A stretch of 64,000 nucleotides of DNA from Tubiluchus corallicola (taxonomy: Eukaryota > Priapulida > Priapulimorpha > Priapulimorphida > Tubiluchidae): the NCBI GenBank assembly GCA_030141605.1, contig JAQGDQ010000118.1, positions 463,501 to 527,500 of the forward strand. Reading direction: 5' to 3'. Under the pieces are notes generated by a model. The model did not search any database and was not told the origin of the DNA. It saw only the letters and a list, made by a program, of their open reading frames with translations. The translations under genes were made by a program, and so were the position numbers. Positions 10,984 through 22,800 of the stretch are shown in pieces (positions within the stretch are counted from its first letter, which is position 1; each line of letters starts with the position of its first letter).

Positions 10984-11825
10984 TTGTTGCATGTGTAAGC
11001 CTTGTGACACCTTTTTCTAGAATGTTGCTTAGAGTTAATTTCTTTAACATGCCGATCAAAGTGATTTCATATCTTGCAACATGTTTAGTATTATACTGTA
11101 TCCAACATTACATTTATATTGTAACTTTTCATTAGGTGCTTTGTACATTATGTTAATAATTAACAAGAAGTAATGAAATGTTAATGCTACTTTGTAATGA
11201 ATTTATAATTTTGAATATGATAATAATTTCCAAATTGAAGCAATCACATTATATATGTTCTTATAAGCTAATTATGTGCTTGGCATACTGCGTATGATGC
11301 TTGGTATAATATTATTTAAGCTGAAAATAGTGAAATTTATAAGAGACAAATTTTAATCATTTTTCTTTTCAAAAATATCTTACACACAACAGATACATTT
11401 ATTATGAAATAAAGATTTACATTTTATGTACAGAAAGTTTCATACACTAACAACTGCATATAATTCTACATAATTAGAAATAATGTACCAAATAACTGGC
11501 AAAAGACCAGTTTGAGAAAGACTAAAACAAGACCACCTTTTCCATACAAAAACTAACTTTGTTCTTTATGTGTTCTAGTGATAATCACTACACTTGGCAT
11601 TTTATACATTTACAATCAGAATGAGCCATAATTACTGTAATTATTGTATATACATCGTCTGAAATTTAATTGTGCACAAGTATTGATGAGTGCAATGTAA
11701 ACATAACATTCCATTACATAATAGATCAGCTTGATTAGTTATATAACAGCAATGCCTAACATCATTAGTCAACTTATTCACAATGAGCTTTGAAAACAAA
11801 TGAAACAGTGTTATGGTAAAAAGAT
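10984..11825. other. Intergenic, nothing recognised
   Basis: AT-rich DNA with no family gene, long terminal repeat or hairpin that I could support. Confidence 0.4.
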
Positions 11826-12837
11826 CCCTGTAGCATAGACAACATGGTGGCATAACACAAGCATGCTAATCATGGGTGCGGTCAACACCCATGTAGCATA
11901 GACAACATGATGGCATAACACAAACATGCTAATCATGGGCGCGGTCAACACCCATGTAGCATAGACAACATGGTGGCATAACACAAGCATGCTAATCATG
12001 GGTGCGGTCAACACCCATGTAGCATAGACAACATGATGGCATAACACAAGCATGCTAATCATGGGTGCGGTCAACACCCATGTAGCATAGACAACATGAT
12101 GGCATAACACAAGCATGCTAATCATGGGTGCGGCCAACACCCATGTAGCATAGACAACATGATGGCATAACACAAGCATGCTAATCATGGGCACGGTCAA
12201 CACCCATGTAGCATAGACAACATGATGGCATAACACAAGCATGCTAATCATGGGCGGGGCCAACACCCATGTAGCATAGACAACATGATGGCATAACACA
12301 AGCATGCTAATCATGGGCGCGGTCAACACCCATGTAGCATAGACAACATGATGGCATAACACAAGCATGCTAATCATGGGCACGGCCAACACCCATGTAG
12401 TATAGACAACATGATGGCATAACACAAGCATGCTAATCATGGGCGCGGCCAACACCCATGTAGTATAGACAACATGATGGCATAACACAAGCATGCTAGT
12501 CATGGGCGCAGCCAACACCCATGTAGCATAGACAACATGATGGCATAACACAAGCATGCTAATCATGGGTGCAGCCAACACCCATGTAGCATAGACAACA
12601 TGATGGCATAACACAAGCATGCTAATCATGGGTGCAGCCAACACCCATGTAGCATAGACAACATGATGGCATAACACAAGCATGCTAATCATGGGTGCAG
12701 CCAACACCCATGTAGCATAGACAACATGATGGCATAACACAAGCATGCTAATCATGGGCGTGGCCAACACCCATGTAGCATAGACAACATGATGGCATAA
12801 CAAAAGCACACAAGCATGCTAATCATGGGCGCGGCCA
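11826..12837. repeat. 63-bp minisatellite, about 16 units
   Basis: About sixteen head-to-tail units of 63 bp, highly similar throughout. Variation is concentrated at a few sites, mainly the six bases after CATGGG. The phrase GTAGCATAGACAAC recurs every 63 bases from 11829 to 12774 (GTAGTATAGACAAC in two units). Many units contain the inverted repeat CATGGGTG ... CACCCATG seven bases apart, able to form a small hairpin. The last unit has a short insertion (AAAAGCACA). Because 63 is a multiple of three, a long frame stays open on the minus strand; I do not regard it as a gene. Confidence 0.97.
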
Positions 12838-13668
12838 GAGTTTAAAAAATTGATGCACAAGCATCTAGGGCTACCAACGCATTTTTCTTTATTTAAGCGA
12901 ATTTTTGATGCCTCAAATGAGATCTAAATTCTGGAACATAAACTTCCTCAAAGTGAAAAATTCTGCTTTAATGAATATATATTCACCTACATTTACCTAG
13001 GTAATATTCATTGTATTCTATTGTAGTAGTCATATATCTTAAAAGTAAGTTCGCAGCACACTGCAATGCAGAGGACCCATTACTTAAGCTTAATTAATTT
13101 AGTGTCAAGATTTACTACTCAACAAAATGTGGGCAGTCAAACATAAAACTGATTTGAGACTATTAAGTTTGCAACCCACCACTGTTCATACAAAATTTAA
13201 TAAGTTGTACGGTGCTTGCTAATTTTTCCCATCAGACATAGCTAAACGGGCAGAATATCTCAGCCACACATGCATTTTTCTGCATTTTAGACCATTTTGC
13301 AGTTGCTAGAAGCTATTTTCTCATTCAGGTTCACTAATTTGAAACTCATTAAGTCACCTTAAACTCGTGACTCATAATTTCACTACTTGCCCCTTGGCCC
13401 CACCCCCTAAATGCAGAAGTGCAGTTGCAGTTAGCTAAAAAGTGTCTAGACAATGGAAATCAATAAAAAAATCGACACTATGCAAGTGACATAGACCTAC
13501 ACATATTCCTATAGAAATCAGCTTTTTGCTCAGAGATTGCGCAAACAAACAAGAGGTTGATGTGTGTCTTGGCTCACTGCTAAAAAAATTATTTAGCTAT
13601 AAAAAAATTTTCTTAAGAAATTCTGTGCGTCAGTGCGTCCGCCTGCTGGCACCCATGATGCTAATAAA
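12838..13668. repeat. Dispersed repeat, copy A
   Basis: Begins TTTAAAAAATTGATGCACAA and shares blocks in the same order with 55470-56069: AATGAGATCTAAATTCTGG, GTAATATTCATTGTATTCTA, CACATGCATTTT, and a block before AAACAAACAAG. It lacks the GC-rich 60-base segment present in the other copy. No coding region survives and the type of element is unknown. The minisatellite abuts its left end. Confidence 0.6.
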
Positions 13669-13867
13669 CTCAAAAAGTTTGTTTCGTTACAAATTTTGGA
13701 CTCATATAATAAGTTTCCTTGTGTCATTTGGCTTCCATTGATAAGTGCCCTCAAAACTTTTTATTACAAAATCTTTTATTTGTGAGGTTACAAGTAATGA
13801 GCTATCAGACCTCACACTTAGAGGCTGAAAGAGTCATCTTAGTGAGAAAACATATAATAATTGCCAT

Positions 13868-13985
13868 GGCACAGATCTCACAGTTGCATGGATGCTAATA
13901 TTCAAGTTGTCTTGTTTAAATGAGTAGTTATGTGCATTCTCAAGTGATAAGCTCTCACAAAGTATTAGCTACACACCTCACAGTT
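13868..13985 (-). pseudogene. Duplicated last finger of the adjacent zinc-finger gene
   Basis: On the minus strand this reads CEVCS, stop, YFVRAYHLRMH and TTHLNKTT, stop. This is almost the exact end of the 14002-15090 protein with one internal stop. The block CAGTTGCATG(G)...TCAAGTTGTCTTGTTTAAATG repeats with a 100-base offset (13881 and 13981). It is a local tandem duplication of the gene's 3' end that lies beyond the working stop codon and is not translated. Confidence 0.85.
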
Positions 13986-14001
13986 GCATGGCTGCTAATA
14001 C

Positions 14002-15090
14002 TCAAGTTGTCTTGTTTAAATGTGTAGTCATGTGAGTCTTCAAGTGATACGCCCTTACAAAACATTTGCCACACACCTCACACTTATATGGTCGTTCACC
14101 CGTGTGAATGCGCTCATGTATTCTCAGGTGTGCTAAACCTGGACACATCCGCTTGCAGAATCGGCATTCGAACCCGGATTTGATCACCCGCTGCGGAATA
14201 TCTTTGCTCTTCAACTCATAATAAACTTTTTCTAGCGGAGCAGCCTGTCTTGCCTTCTTACTTGTAGAAGTCCTGTCTGTGCACTGTTGGAGGTCAGCGG
14301 GCAGCAAAGCATCAAGATCCTGTTGCACTACTAAAGCTTTGCTACTTGACTCTTGAGATGAAGCTACCGGCATGGGTACGTTAGAGGCATTGTCGGTTCC
14401 TTCTAGAAGTTCTCGGCCCATTATAGTTCTTTCGGTTGTACGATGCCTGGAAAGAACATGCATTTTCAAGTTATAAGCCCGAGCAAAAACCTTGTCACAC
14501 AAGTTACAGTTAAACGTTCTGTTAACCGTGTGAATTTTTTCATGCTGTTGAAGATGAGATGCTTCAGAGAATACTGCAGAGCACCAGACACAGTGATACT
14601 GTTCTGTTTCCCGTTCGCTTGCAGATAATGCCAATGTTGCCATCTCGTCAGAAGTTCCATCACTTTCGACTAAAGACACCACAGACAGTTGGCCTGGAGT
14701 TTCTCCTGGAAACACCGGAACTTGCCAAGAACAGATGGCATCTGTATCGGATTCTGAGGTATTCTGGATATTTTCAGTCTTGTAGACTTGACAGTCTTTC
14801 ACATCAGCATCTTCTGGAAGGGTGTTCATTTGCCCTCGTGTATCATCTATAGGAGTGGCATCACATGTATCAGCAAGTTCAGTTTTGATTATATTAAGAT
14901 CTACAGACATTGAGGTAGATAATGCCGGTTGTTCCATCAAATCCAAATCCAAATCTGAGCTGCAATCATGGCCTTCAGAAACGAGTATTTTACAGTGCCA
15001 AGCTCGTGAATGTGCAAAAAACACATCCTCTGTTAAAAAACACTCTGAACATGCAGTACATTTGAAATACGTAGCGCTGTTGAGCTCCAT
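14002..15090 (-). CDS. C2H2 zinc-finger protein with extra finger pair, 362 aa
   Basis: Largest member of the family here. The N-terminal finger (C11, C14, H27, H32) has KCTACSECF and ends WHCKILVSEGHD. A psi-K-x-E motif, IKTE, is at 68-71. It alone has a middle finger pair: C167/C170/H183/H187 and C195/C198/H211/H216, joined by the non-canonical linker TVNRTFN. The usual C-terminal pair begins at C309 with Cys instead of Phe (KRMC) and is joined by HTGERPYK; its last helix is VRAYHLKTH. The middle pair could add DNA contacts or be a protein-binding pair. Single coding exon; the start is the family-conserved ME. The nearest family member downstream of its 3' end on the same strand is only a duplicated finger. 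Confidence 0.9.
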   Translation of the reverse strand: MELNSATYFKCTACSECFLTEDVFFAHSRAWHCKILVSEGHDCSSDLDLDLMEQPALSTSMSVDLNIIKTELADTCDATPIDDTRGQMNTLPEDADVKDCQVYKTENIQNTSESDTDAICSWQVPVFPGETPGQLSVVSLVESDGTSDEMATLALSASERETEQYHCVWCSAVFSEASHLQQHEKIHTVNRTFNCNLCDKVFARAYNLKMHVLSRHRTTERTIMGRELLEGTDNASNVPMPVASSQESSSKALVVQQDLDALLPADLQQCTDRTSTSKKARQAAPLEKVYYELKSKDIPQRVIKSGFECRFCKRMCPGLAHLRIHERIHTGERPYKCEVCGKCFVRAYHLKTHMTTHLNKTT

Positions 15091-16053
15091 GCTGACGAGT
15101 CGCAGAAAAAGCAGATAGTTACTTACACAATTTTTTCTTCAGAAAGTCTGTAACTAACGAAGAAACATTATCACTATAACATATGAAAATTACCACTTTC
15201 TGCTCAATCATAACAGATTACAATCGTGCAAATTTTATTGTGAGTCAAATAGAGAGGAAAAGATAAAAAATCAATTTTTCAAACAAGCAAAAATATATCA
15301 ATTCTTTTTACTATTGTTGTGTAACTGATTACTTAACTACAAATGTCAATCTTAATTACAAATGTTAAGCTAATTAATTAAGCTAATGCCTGTGAACTAA
15401 TATCATATACCTGTTATAGCACGTTATTTAACTCTATATATATATATATAACCCCAAAAATATATCGTAAAAGAAATGCCTAGAGCAGTTAGTTCAATAA
15501 TCAGCTTCGATATTAAACTACAATATTAGTCATTCGATTTACGAAAACAGGTTTATTAAAATTTGTTAGCCCGATTAGTTAAATTATCCTGTAAATATGA
15601 TTATAAAATAAAATTATACTAAAATGCAATTAATTGCTATCAAAAAGTGTCATAACTAAACACATTACTGAAAGAATATTGAAACTGCATCAATTGTATA
15701 TAAAGAGGCATGATTTCAATATGTTAAAATTGTAAAATTTACATAAATAAACATTGATTATGGCATACAGAGCTATAGTTACAGAAAAGGTTCATTTTAT
15801 TTAGGAATTTGCATACAGGTATGGTTGTTCAAAGACACATTTGTTGTATGATCATGACACGCATTGTGCATGTTTGGAATTGATTTGCTGCATGTGTTTC
15901 CTAGCTGCCAAGTGGATACCCGAGCTTGCCAAAAAAAAACTTGCACTAAGCTATCTAGCTAGCAAAAGTGGAAAAATGGTTGGTACTAGTCAATACTCGA
16001 TTCAAATGTTTCTTAATCACAATGTACAACATGTAGAAACTTGCCATATAAAG
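15091..16053. other. Intergenic upstream of the 14002-15090 gene
   Basis: The part at about 15290-15450 is clearly similar to 17355-17500 (shared blocks TTGTGTAACTGATTA, TTAATTACAAATGTTA, ACCTGTTA-AGCA), so a flank was duplicated. A (TA)n run lies near 15438. A promoter or first exon for the 14002-15090 gene may be here but cannot be placed. Confidence 0.45.
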
Positions 16054-16498
16054 CAGGGGTGGTGCAAATTATCTGACTAGCCGGGCCACATTAAACTTTC
16101 ACGCAATTCCTGCGGGCCACAGGCAGTTTGATCAAGGAGCCAAGTACAGTAAAGCCTCATCCGACCTGAGTACATCATTACTACTCCACTCAAGAAACTA
16201 TTTTAGAAGTTATTAAAATTTATATTACAAACCATGTATTTCTACTTTCAGGACAGATAGTGGTAATTTCATTACAATGCATATTAATAATGTGTATCAC
16301 ACAGTCTGTGTAGTACAGTGACATTAAGCTACAACCGTCTTGTAAGGGTTAATGGCATCCGATCTAGTAGAAAAAACTACCCGCACTATCTTTGGTATCG
16401 TGGTACGAACTTCAGCAGGATACACTCAATTCATCGCCCGGGCCGCACTTTCATTAGGTTGACAAATCTCTTCGCGGGCCGCAATTTGCACACCCTTG
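16054..16498 (+). mobile_element. hAT MITE, family CAGGGGTGTGCAAA, copy 1
   Basis: The ends are CAGGGGTGGTGCAAATT and AATTTGCACACCCTTG, flanked by ATATAAAG and ATATAAAC (7 of 8 matching). The interior has the family blocks ATCTGACTAGCCGGGCCAC and CTTGTAAGGGTTAATG and ends in GCGGGCCGC. It is non-coding. Confidence 0.88.
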
Positions 16499-17354
16499 AT
16501 ATAAACCACTAAACTAGCACACGATTTTTCACACCTTATTTTCGAACACTATACTTTTTTGTACATACATATATATATATGTATACGTGTACCTATAAAC
16601 AAATATATATATACATTTCTTACGGATTTTGGTAATGTCTAGTAGATGTCTAGCAAATATAATAAAAACTGCAAAGCGAAACATGTTTCTAATCAATATA
16701 ATAAATAAAAAAGCATTGAAAAATTTTTGAGTGGTGCATAGGTACATAACATCAACTATAAAATTAATCAAATGTTACAAGAGTTTCCATTGGTTAGCTT
16801 TGAAATATGGTGACACTGAGATGCAATTCCACAAACTGAAATGAAACAGCAAGTAAAAAATAGCACGCTGTTGCAATAGACATCTGATTTCTTGTGTTCT
16901 TAGCATCTTTGCTTGTAACACATTAAAACAGAAACATTTTCAACAGGAATTCTGTTACGCGGCATTTTGTTTTCTACAGTTACAGCATAAGACATTCAAA
17001 GCCATGCCGCTTGCAAATTGTGTAATGCAGTAGCTGTTTAAGCTTAATACAATAATAATCACTAATCAAAAAAAGAAAAACCATGGCCAAAAATGACCAA
17101 TGTTACCAGAAATCTAGACAGTTCACAGAAAAGTTACTCAACTAAAATTCGAGCTAAAATTTTGATTCATTGAAACGTGATTCATCTTACGAAACTCGGT
17201 CATGATGACTTTAGATAATTTTCTGAAGCATTCTTGAATATTTTCTATCAGGTTGCCTATAGATTTAGATGCTATACAAAAGAAATATTATATTGGACTG
17301 AGACCCAGGGGGTCGAACTCCAAGATGGCATGGTGGTCTTGATATTGCGCATTA
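16499..17354. other. Intergenic, nothing recognised
   Basis: AT-rich DNA with (TA)-rich tracts near 16570-16615. No gene or element boundary could be supported. Confidence 0.35.
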
Positions 17355-17504
17355 TGAAGATCCATTTTACTATCGTTGTGTAACTGATTATTTAAACTAC
17401 AAATCTCAATTTTAATTACAAATGTTATGCTGATTAACTAAATCAATGTCAGTAAACTAGTACCTTTTACCTGTTACAGCATGTCACCTAACTCCAAAAC
17501 ATGC

Positions 17505-17819
17505 TGTAACAGGTAACACCTAGCTCCAAACAAAATACACAAAAACTACACTGTACGGAATTTATTAACAGCACTAATAAAAATAAGGAACCAAAATACA
17601 CGTTCACAAAAAATAACTAACTAACTCAGTAACAGCACTACACCCGAGGAGCACCTGTGTCAGAAATCCAGGCTGTAGTGACCTCTACACGCTTTTATAC
17701 TGACATTCCAGGTCAGCTGGCTTCTCACACCACGTGTGGGCCCAAACAAGACGTCTGGACCTACAAGAAAGGGGTGAGTCCCTGCTGACATGGAAGCAGG
17801 GCGTGTAGAGGGCCCTACA
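17505..17819 (-). mobile_element. Possible solo LTR of a second family
   Basis: Read on the minus strand, this 315-bp stretch starts TGTAGGG, has a TATAAAAG box, then AATAAA, and ends CCTGTTACA, so it has the TG...CA ends and order of an LTR. Flanks are CATGC and CATGA (4 of 5). It is GC-richer than its surroundings. It sits inside the duplicated flank at 17355-17500, just downstream of the gene at 17865. A single copy makes the assignment tentative. Confidence 0.42.
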
Positions 17820-17864
17820 CATGACCCGACACAGGTGCCTCTGTAATAGTATTATTCATGCAAT

Positions 17865-18911
17865 TCATGAGCTAGTCACTGATACTGAACACTCCATATC
17901 AAGATCGATATTATAATCAGTGTCACTCTGAACAACAGTTGCTTGTGGGACCCCTAGCGAGGCAGCTGTCCTTGACCCTTCACTAATGGTACTGCCACTG
18001 TTCCGAGAAGCAATACTGTAAGCGATTTGGGAGAGCAAGGATGACATAACATTCGTCGGGACTTCATCACTGGATTCCGCATTCGGTTCATTCTGTGGAA
18101 TTTCATTCGCAAAGGAGTTAGAACTTTGTGCGATTTTCGCTTTGTGCGTAAGTTTATGTCGTTTCAGGTGCCAAGCACGCACAAACCGTTTGTCGCACAC
18201 TTCGCACTGAAAAGGTCTCTCCCCGGTATGAGTGCGTTCATGTCGCTTCAGATCTGTCAAAACACGGCACACCATGTCACACCACTGACAGCGAAAACCT
18301 TTCTCGGATCCCGGAGATGTCCCTTTTTGCATAGAGGAAGCTGCCAGCTGATCGGGTGGCTTGGAAAGAGCTGCTTTGAGGGTGGCATTCTTCATTGGAA
18401 TTCTCTTAACCACATTTTGCTCACAGTTTAGCAATTTTTTCAGAGCAGAGAAGCCATCTGAATGTTTGTTCGGGCTAATTCTGGAACCTAACGTTGAGCT
18501 GGCTTCCAACTGGTCTTGTGTTAGGTCCGGTAATAATTGTAGTGGACCACTTTGCTGGTCTTGCATTAAGTTTGGTAGCGACGGTAGTAAACCACTTTCA
18601 CCAGTCAAATTATCCTCATCGTAACTTGTTTCAGATTTTGCTTCAATTGCCAAAAAGTTGGTAGTTTCTGATGCAAAGTTGTCAGTGCCATAAGATAGGA
18701 CATTATCTTGAATGTCAATCACAGGTTCAGTTTTCACAACAATTTGCTCTTGGTGCAAAGTCCTCCTATCCTCTATGATGCCTGGATCTTGACCTTCGGA
18801 GATGAGCACACAGCAATGCCATGTCCGGCAATGGGCAAGAAAGATTTCCTCTTCCAAGAAGCATGCGACACAGGCTGTACATTTATAGTAGATGAGAGAA
18901 TCTGACTCCAT
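17865..18911 (-). CDS. C2H2 zinc-finger protein with C-terminal tail, 348 aa
   Basis: The N-terminal finger (C11, C14, H27, H32) is a diverged version, KCTACVACF...HCRTWHC. A psi-K-x-E motif, VKTE, is at 59-62. The C-terminal pair begins at C208, with Cys replacing Phe (DMVC), a canonical HTGERPFQ linker and a last helix VRAWHLKRH. Unlike its relatives, the pair is followed by about 90 residues rich in Ser, Asn and acidic residues, ending in an acidic IDLDMEC segment that could serve as an activation or interaction region (inference). Single coding exon; the start is the conserved MES. Confidence 0.9.
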   Translation of the reverse strand: MESDSLIYYKCTACVACFLEEEIFLAHCRTWHCCVLISEGQDPGIIEDRRTLHQEQIVVKTEPVIDIQDNVLSYGTDNFASETTNFLAIEAKSETSYDEDNLTGESGLLPSLPNLMQDQQSGPLQLLPDLTQDQLEASSTLGSRISPNKHSDGFSALKKLLNCEQNVVKRIPMKNATLKAALSKPPDQLAASSMQKGTSPGSEKGFRCQWCDMVCRVLTDLKRHERTHTGERPFQCEVCDKRFVRAWHLKRHKLTHKAKIAQSSNSFANEIPQNEPNAESSDEVPTNVMSSLLSQIAYSIASRNSGSTISEGSRTAASLGVPQATVVQSDTDYNIDLDMECSVSVTSS

Positions 18912-19122
18912 ATTTGCTCACTTGTAGCAAATAGATTCAATTATCGGAACAGCTAATTATTGCCAAGTCTGCAAGCAAGTAGAAACACTGTCACTTTAAA
19001 TCTATAGTTAGTTTTGTTTGTATGATGCCATTGCAGTATTTCCAACACCTACCAAATTTAAAAACTACATCACCTAGCATACTATTGATAAAACTTAGAA
19101 TGCAAACAAACAATTGCTGTAA

Positions 19123-19360
19123 TATAGGTTTTACGTGTCAAATGTAAACCTGCATCAACTCAAATGTAGATTTAGGTAATTCAAATGTGTCTTGGTAACT
19201 CAAATGTAGACTTAGGTAGTTCAAATGTGTTAACAATGGTTTTCAACAAATCTTGAGCGCTTTTGGTAAGTCATTTGAAATTCCAATGTCTACATTTGAC
19301 TTACCTAAGTCACATTAATTTGAACTTTCCAGTGTCTACATTTGACGTGTAAAACCTATA
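19123..19360. mobile_element. Long-terminal-inverted-repeat MITE
   Basis: The left end TATAGGTTTTACGTGTCAAA pairs with the right end TTTGACGTGTAAAACCTATA. Inside, short direct units (about TCAAATGTAGACTTAGGTA) repeat and then reappear inverted, so nearly the whole 238 bases could fold back. It has no coding capacity. The TA at the ends suggests a mariner-like origin, but no second copy is in the window. Confidence 0.6.
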
Positions 19361-19466
19361 ATGAATTACTATAACAATAGCATAAACAGTAAGCCAATGA
19401 TCCTATTACTTTGTGATCAATTGTATGTTATTGAAGACACAAAACTTAGACATAGACTATCTAGCT

Positions 19467-19873
19467 CAGGGGTGTGCAAATTATCTGACTAGCCGGGCCA
19501 CATTAAACATTCCCGCAATTCATGTGGGCCACATGCAGTTTTGTCAAGGAGCCAAGTACAGTAGGACCTAATAACGATTTTTTTTTGCATCCAATTTGCA
19601 CACATCATTACTGCTGCACTACTACACTCAAGAAACTATTTTAGAAATTATTAAAATTTATATTAAAAACCAAATGTTTCGCCATGTCCGACAGTGACAA
19701 CGGTCTTGTAAGGGTTAATGCCATCCAATCTAGTGGAAAAATCTACCCGCTCTATCTTTGCGATTTTAGTGCAGACTTCAGCGGGATTGCGTGGGCCGCA
19801 CTTTCATTACATTGACAAACCTCTTCGCGGGCCGCACAAGATCTCTCGGCGGGCCGCAGTTTGCACACCCGTG
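19467..19873 (+). mobile_element. hAT MITE, family CAGGGGTGTGCAAA, copy 2
   Basis: The ends are CAGGGGTGTGCAAATT and GTTTGCACACCCGTG, flanked by ATCTAGCT and ATCTAGGG (6 of 8). It has the same interior blocks as the copy at 16054. The right terminal repeat is extended with CGGGCCGCA units. Confidence 0.88.
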
Positions 19874-22800
19874 ATCTAGGGTAATAAACAGCAATGGCAT
19901 AACCGATGGGGAACAAGACTAGAATTTATTTCAAAGGGAAACAGGGCAGAATTTTAAAGTTAACCACAGCACAAAATAATCTAAATTATAAAATATTGAT
20001 ACAGAAAATGTTGTTTTTTAAAGAATGACTTAAACAAATGCACTATTACCGTGAAAGCCTAATTTAATTATTTTTGGCTATGCGGGCATTCAACGACTTT
20101 TAATCAGATGATCAATAGCACTCAAATCCCAGAAATGTGTTGCACAAAAAGTAGGTGCTGTACTTAGACCTCAAAATACATTGCACTTGTGATGTGGCAC
20201 ATCCTCGTGAAATTGCGAATTAGCAGAGTGGTAAACTGATTGTCGAATCTTTTGACTTAAAATTTACCTAGTTTTTGGGCACCATAGTCAACATTATAGT
20301 AGCACTTAAACGAGTGCAACATATTTACAGACTATTCTGCCTCTGCCATTAAAAGTTGCACTCGGTTTTAGCATCATCACTAATTGCATCCACTACAATT
20401 AATTAAGTCTCTAAGCTGATATTTAACTACCAATTTGAGACATGTTCACTCAATTTTATTAGAGGCGATAAAATGTATATTTTTACCATATTCCAAAATT
20501 ATGTAGGAAAAATCATCCTGTTACCCTTTAATCACAAATATGTCTGTTATAATAGTAGTATTAATAACGATACATTCAGCTAAGAATTGCAAAATACATT
20601 ATATTATGCACATAATTCATTGCTGTGTTAAATGATGTACTTTGCACAGCTTTTTTTGTTCTTCTTTCAGTCAGTTTTGAGTGCAACGGTAAACTGTAGG
20701 CATTCTGACATCAACAGTTAATAGAGCTAAGAGAACATAATGTTCAATGCAGTCCGTACACTAATAATAATAATAATACTGAGCAGCAGTTAAACACCTT
20801 GCACATAACAGTAATCAAATAAAAATATTGTTAGTATCATCGCAATTAATATTAATAATGTGCTAATATAGCACTCTTAATTCTGTAACTTTCTTAGTTA
20901 ACACGAAAAATCGGAAAGCAATTTACTGTCAGGTTTTGAAGGAGGCATAATAGCAGCTATTTGGCAAAATTTGTCTAAAATGCAGTGACTCCAAAACAAC
21001 AAATTTTATATACACACTTCAAATTAGTAATACTATTACTAATAGTATAGTAATTCATTATAGTAAAATTTTAGTAAGGCTAAGTAAATTTTAATAAGGT
21101 CTATTAGTCACCCATTTCCCAGAAATTTTTTAAACTTGTTACAACTAACTTTCAAAGTACACTACGGATTAACAATATTTATATATTAATAATTGTGTAA
21201 AAAAAATTCTGCTACTTTATGTTATAAATGATTGTGAGAAAACTCTGTCTATTGGCATGCAATTTTAACACTTATTTTTCAAAATAAACAAACCATGTAA
21301 TAAACAACTTCAGAAGAACTGTATTTACACAAATTTTATAAGTATCTTTATTTGATCACGTTCAGAAATCAATATGCAAACACCTGCACATTAAAACAAT
21401 AAAGACCTAATGTAAGCAACATGAGAAATCACCTTTGCTAACTTGCTTCCGTGTTGCGTATACGCAAAGTATACACAATAAAGTAGGGAAAGTCCTTCTG
21501 CGCAGTAGTTCGCGCAGTTAGTGTCGCCCTAACGGCCATTCAGTGCGGCCTGTTGTTGTCAGGTACGCTACAGCGCAGGCTGTGGGAACTGTAGCAGATG
21601 AATTGATGAGACCATCAAAACCAGCCCGGTTAACAGGCGCTCATAAATTGCTCAGCAGTGAGTTGCAAAAACACAAAAAGATATATTTTTAAATTTCGCA
21701 AGGATGCAGCCAGGTAATTATAATAAAATGTTAATTATAACACAGTTTTGAAACTTTTGTTACTAGTTAAATATTTTGTACGCTAAGCAAAGACTGCGAG
21801 GCCTACATCTCTCTTTGACGATTTATAGCAGCTGTTATCTTTTTGAATATTATTTAAAGTAAGCATAAGGCGTTAAGAATAATTTGTAGTTAAAATAAAA
21901 ATTATTATAATCATATCTCATAAAAATTAATAGGCTTATTTACAAAAGAAGTTAAGAAAGTTGATCAAAAGAAAGAATACCTGGCTCATGTAGTATTCGA
22001 TTTCTGGAGAAATATTTTTTCTAAAAAAACATTTCTATTTCATATAATCTTATCAGGAAATATAACTTGAAGAAATATTAGGCCTGACTTTCATGTGTAA
22101 TACCTTTCATAGAAAAAAAATCGATTTTTTTCAGAAGAGCAAATAATTTTCCAGAACATAACTTAATCTAAGCATCTGCATGTTTTGTTAATTCCAAGTT
22201 AAAAAAATGTTTAAAAAGCATATAATCATACGTTGGCCTTTGTTATAAGTTGGAGTTAGTTATAAAATTACGTTGAACAAGCAGAGATGCATTTACATTA
22301 CTCCTCTTTTTTATTATCAGTAAACAAAAAATAACTGAAGGAAACACCAGAGCTGTCATCCTAAGCAGCCGACATAACTTGTCATAACTCGACACGCGTG
22401 TCATAATACCTTATAATATCATGTGCAGACATTACTTATATTTGGCCTAATTTTTTAAGATTCAGTTAGGCTTACATCAAAATAAATGTTCATTAAATAC
22501 AGTTTGCTTACGTGTAAAAAATGTACTTGTATAATGTTCTTTTGTTTTGTTTATTAATTAGACTCTTTAGTATTATTTTAATGCATGTACTTTGCAGCTT
22601 GATTCAGTTCCCTATTTGAAAGTTTGTTTAAATTTCTGTTTGGCTAGCTTGCTTTTCATTTTATTTACTTTGTTTTTTATTATTTTTATTTAGTATTATT
22701 GTTATTATTTTGCATGTTTTTCTCATATTGAGTTATGCATGGACGATATGACAGCTTGAATTTGGTCATTTTTTGCACTAATGTTTTTCTTTTGCTAATA

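Noticed and set aside
11811-12809. 332-codon minus-strand open frame with a 21-residue repeat
   Set aside because: It exists only because the minisatellite period (63) is a multiple of three; unit variation does not favour synonymous changes and the product has no domain or start context.
11826-12837. CRISPR-like array
   Set aside because: There are no unique spacers: the whole 63-bp unit is repeated, and the setting is a eukaryotic genome.
14443-18624. Several plus-strand open frames opposite the two minus-strand zinc-finger genes
   Set aside because: They are antisense shadows of the real coding regions and carry no domain.
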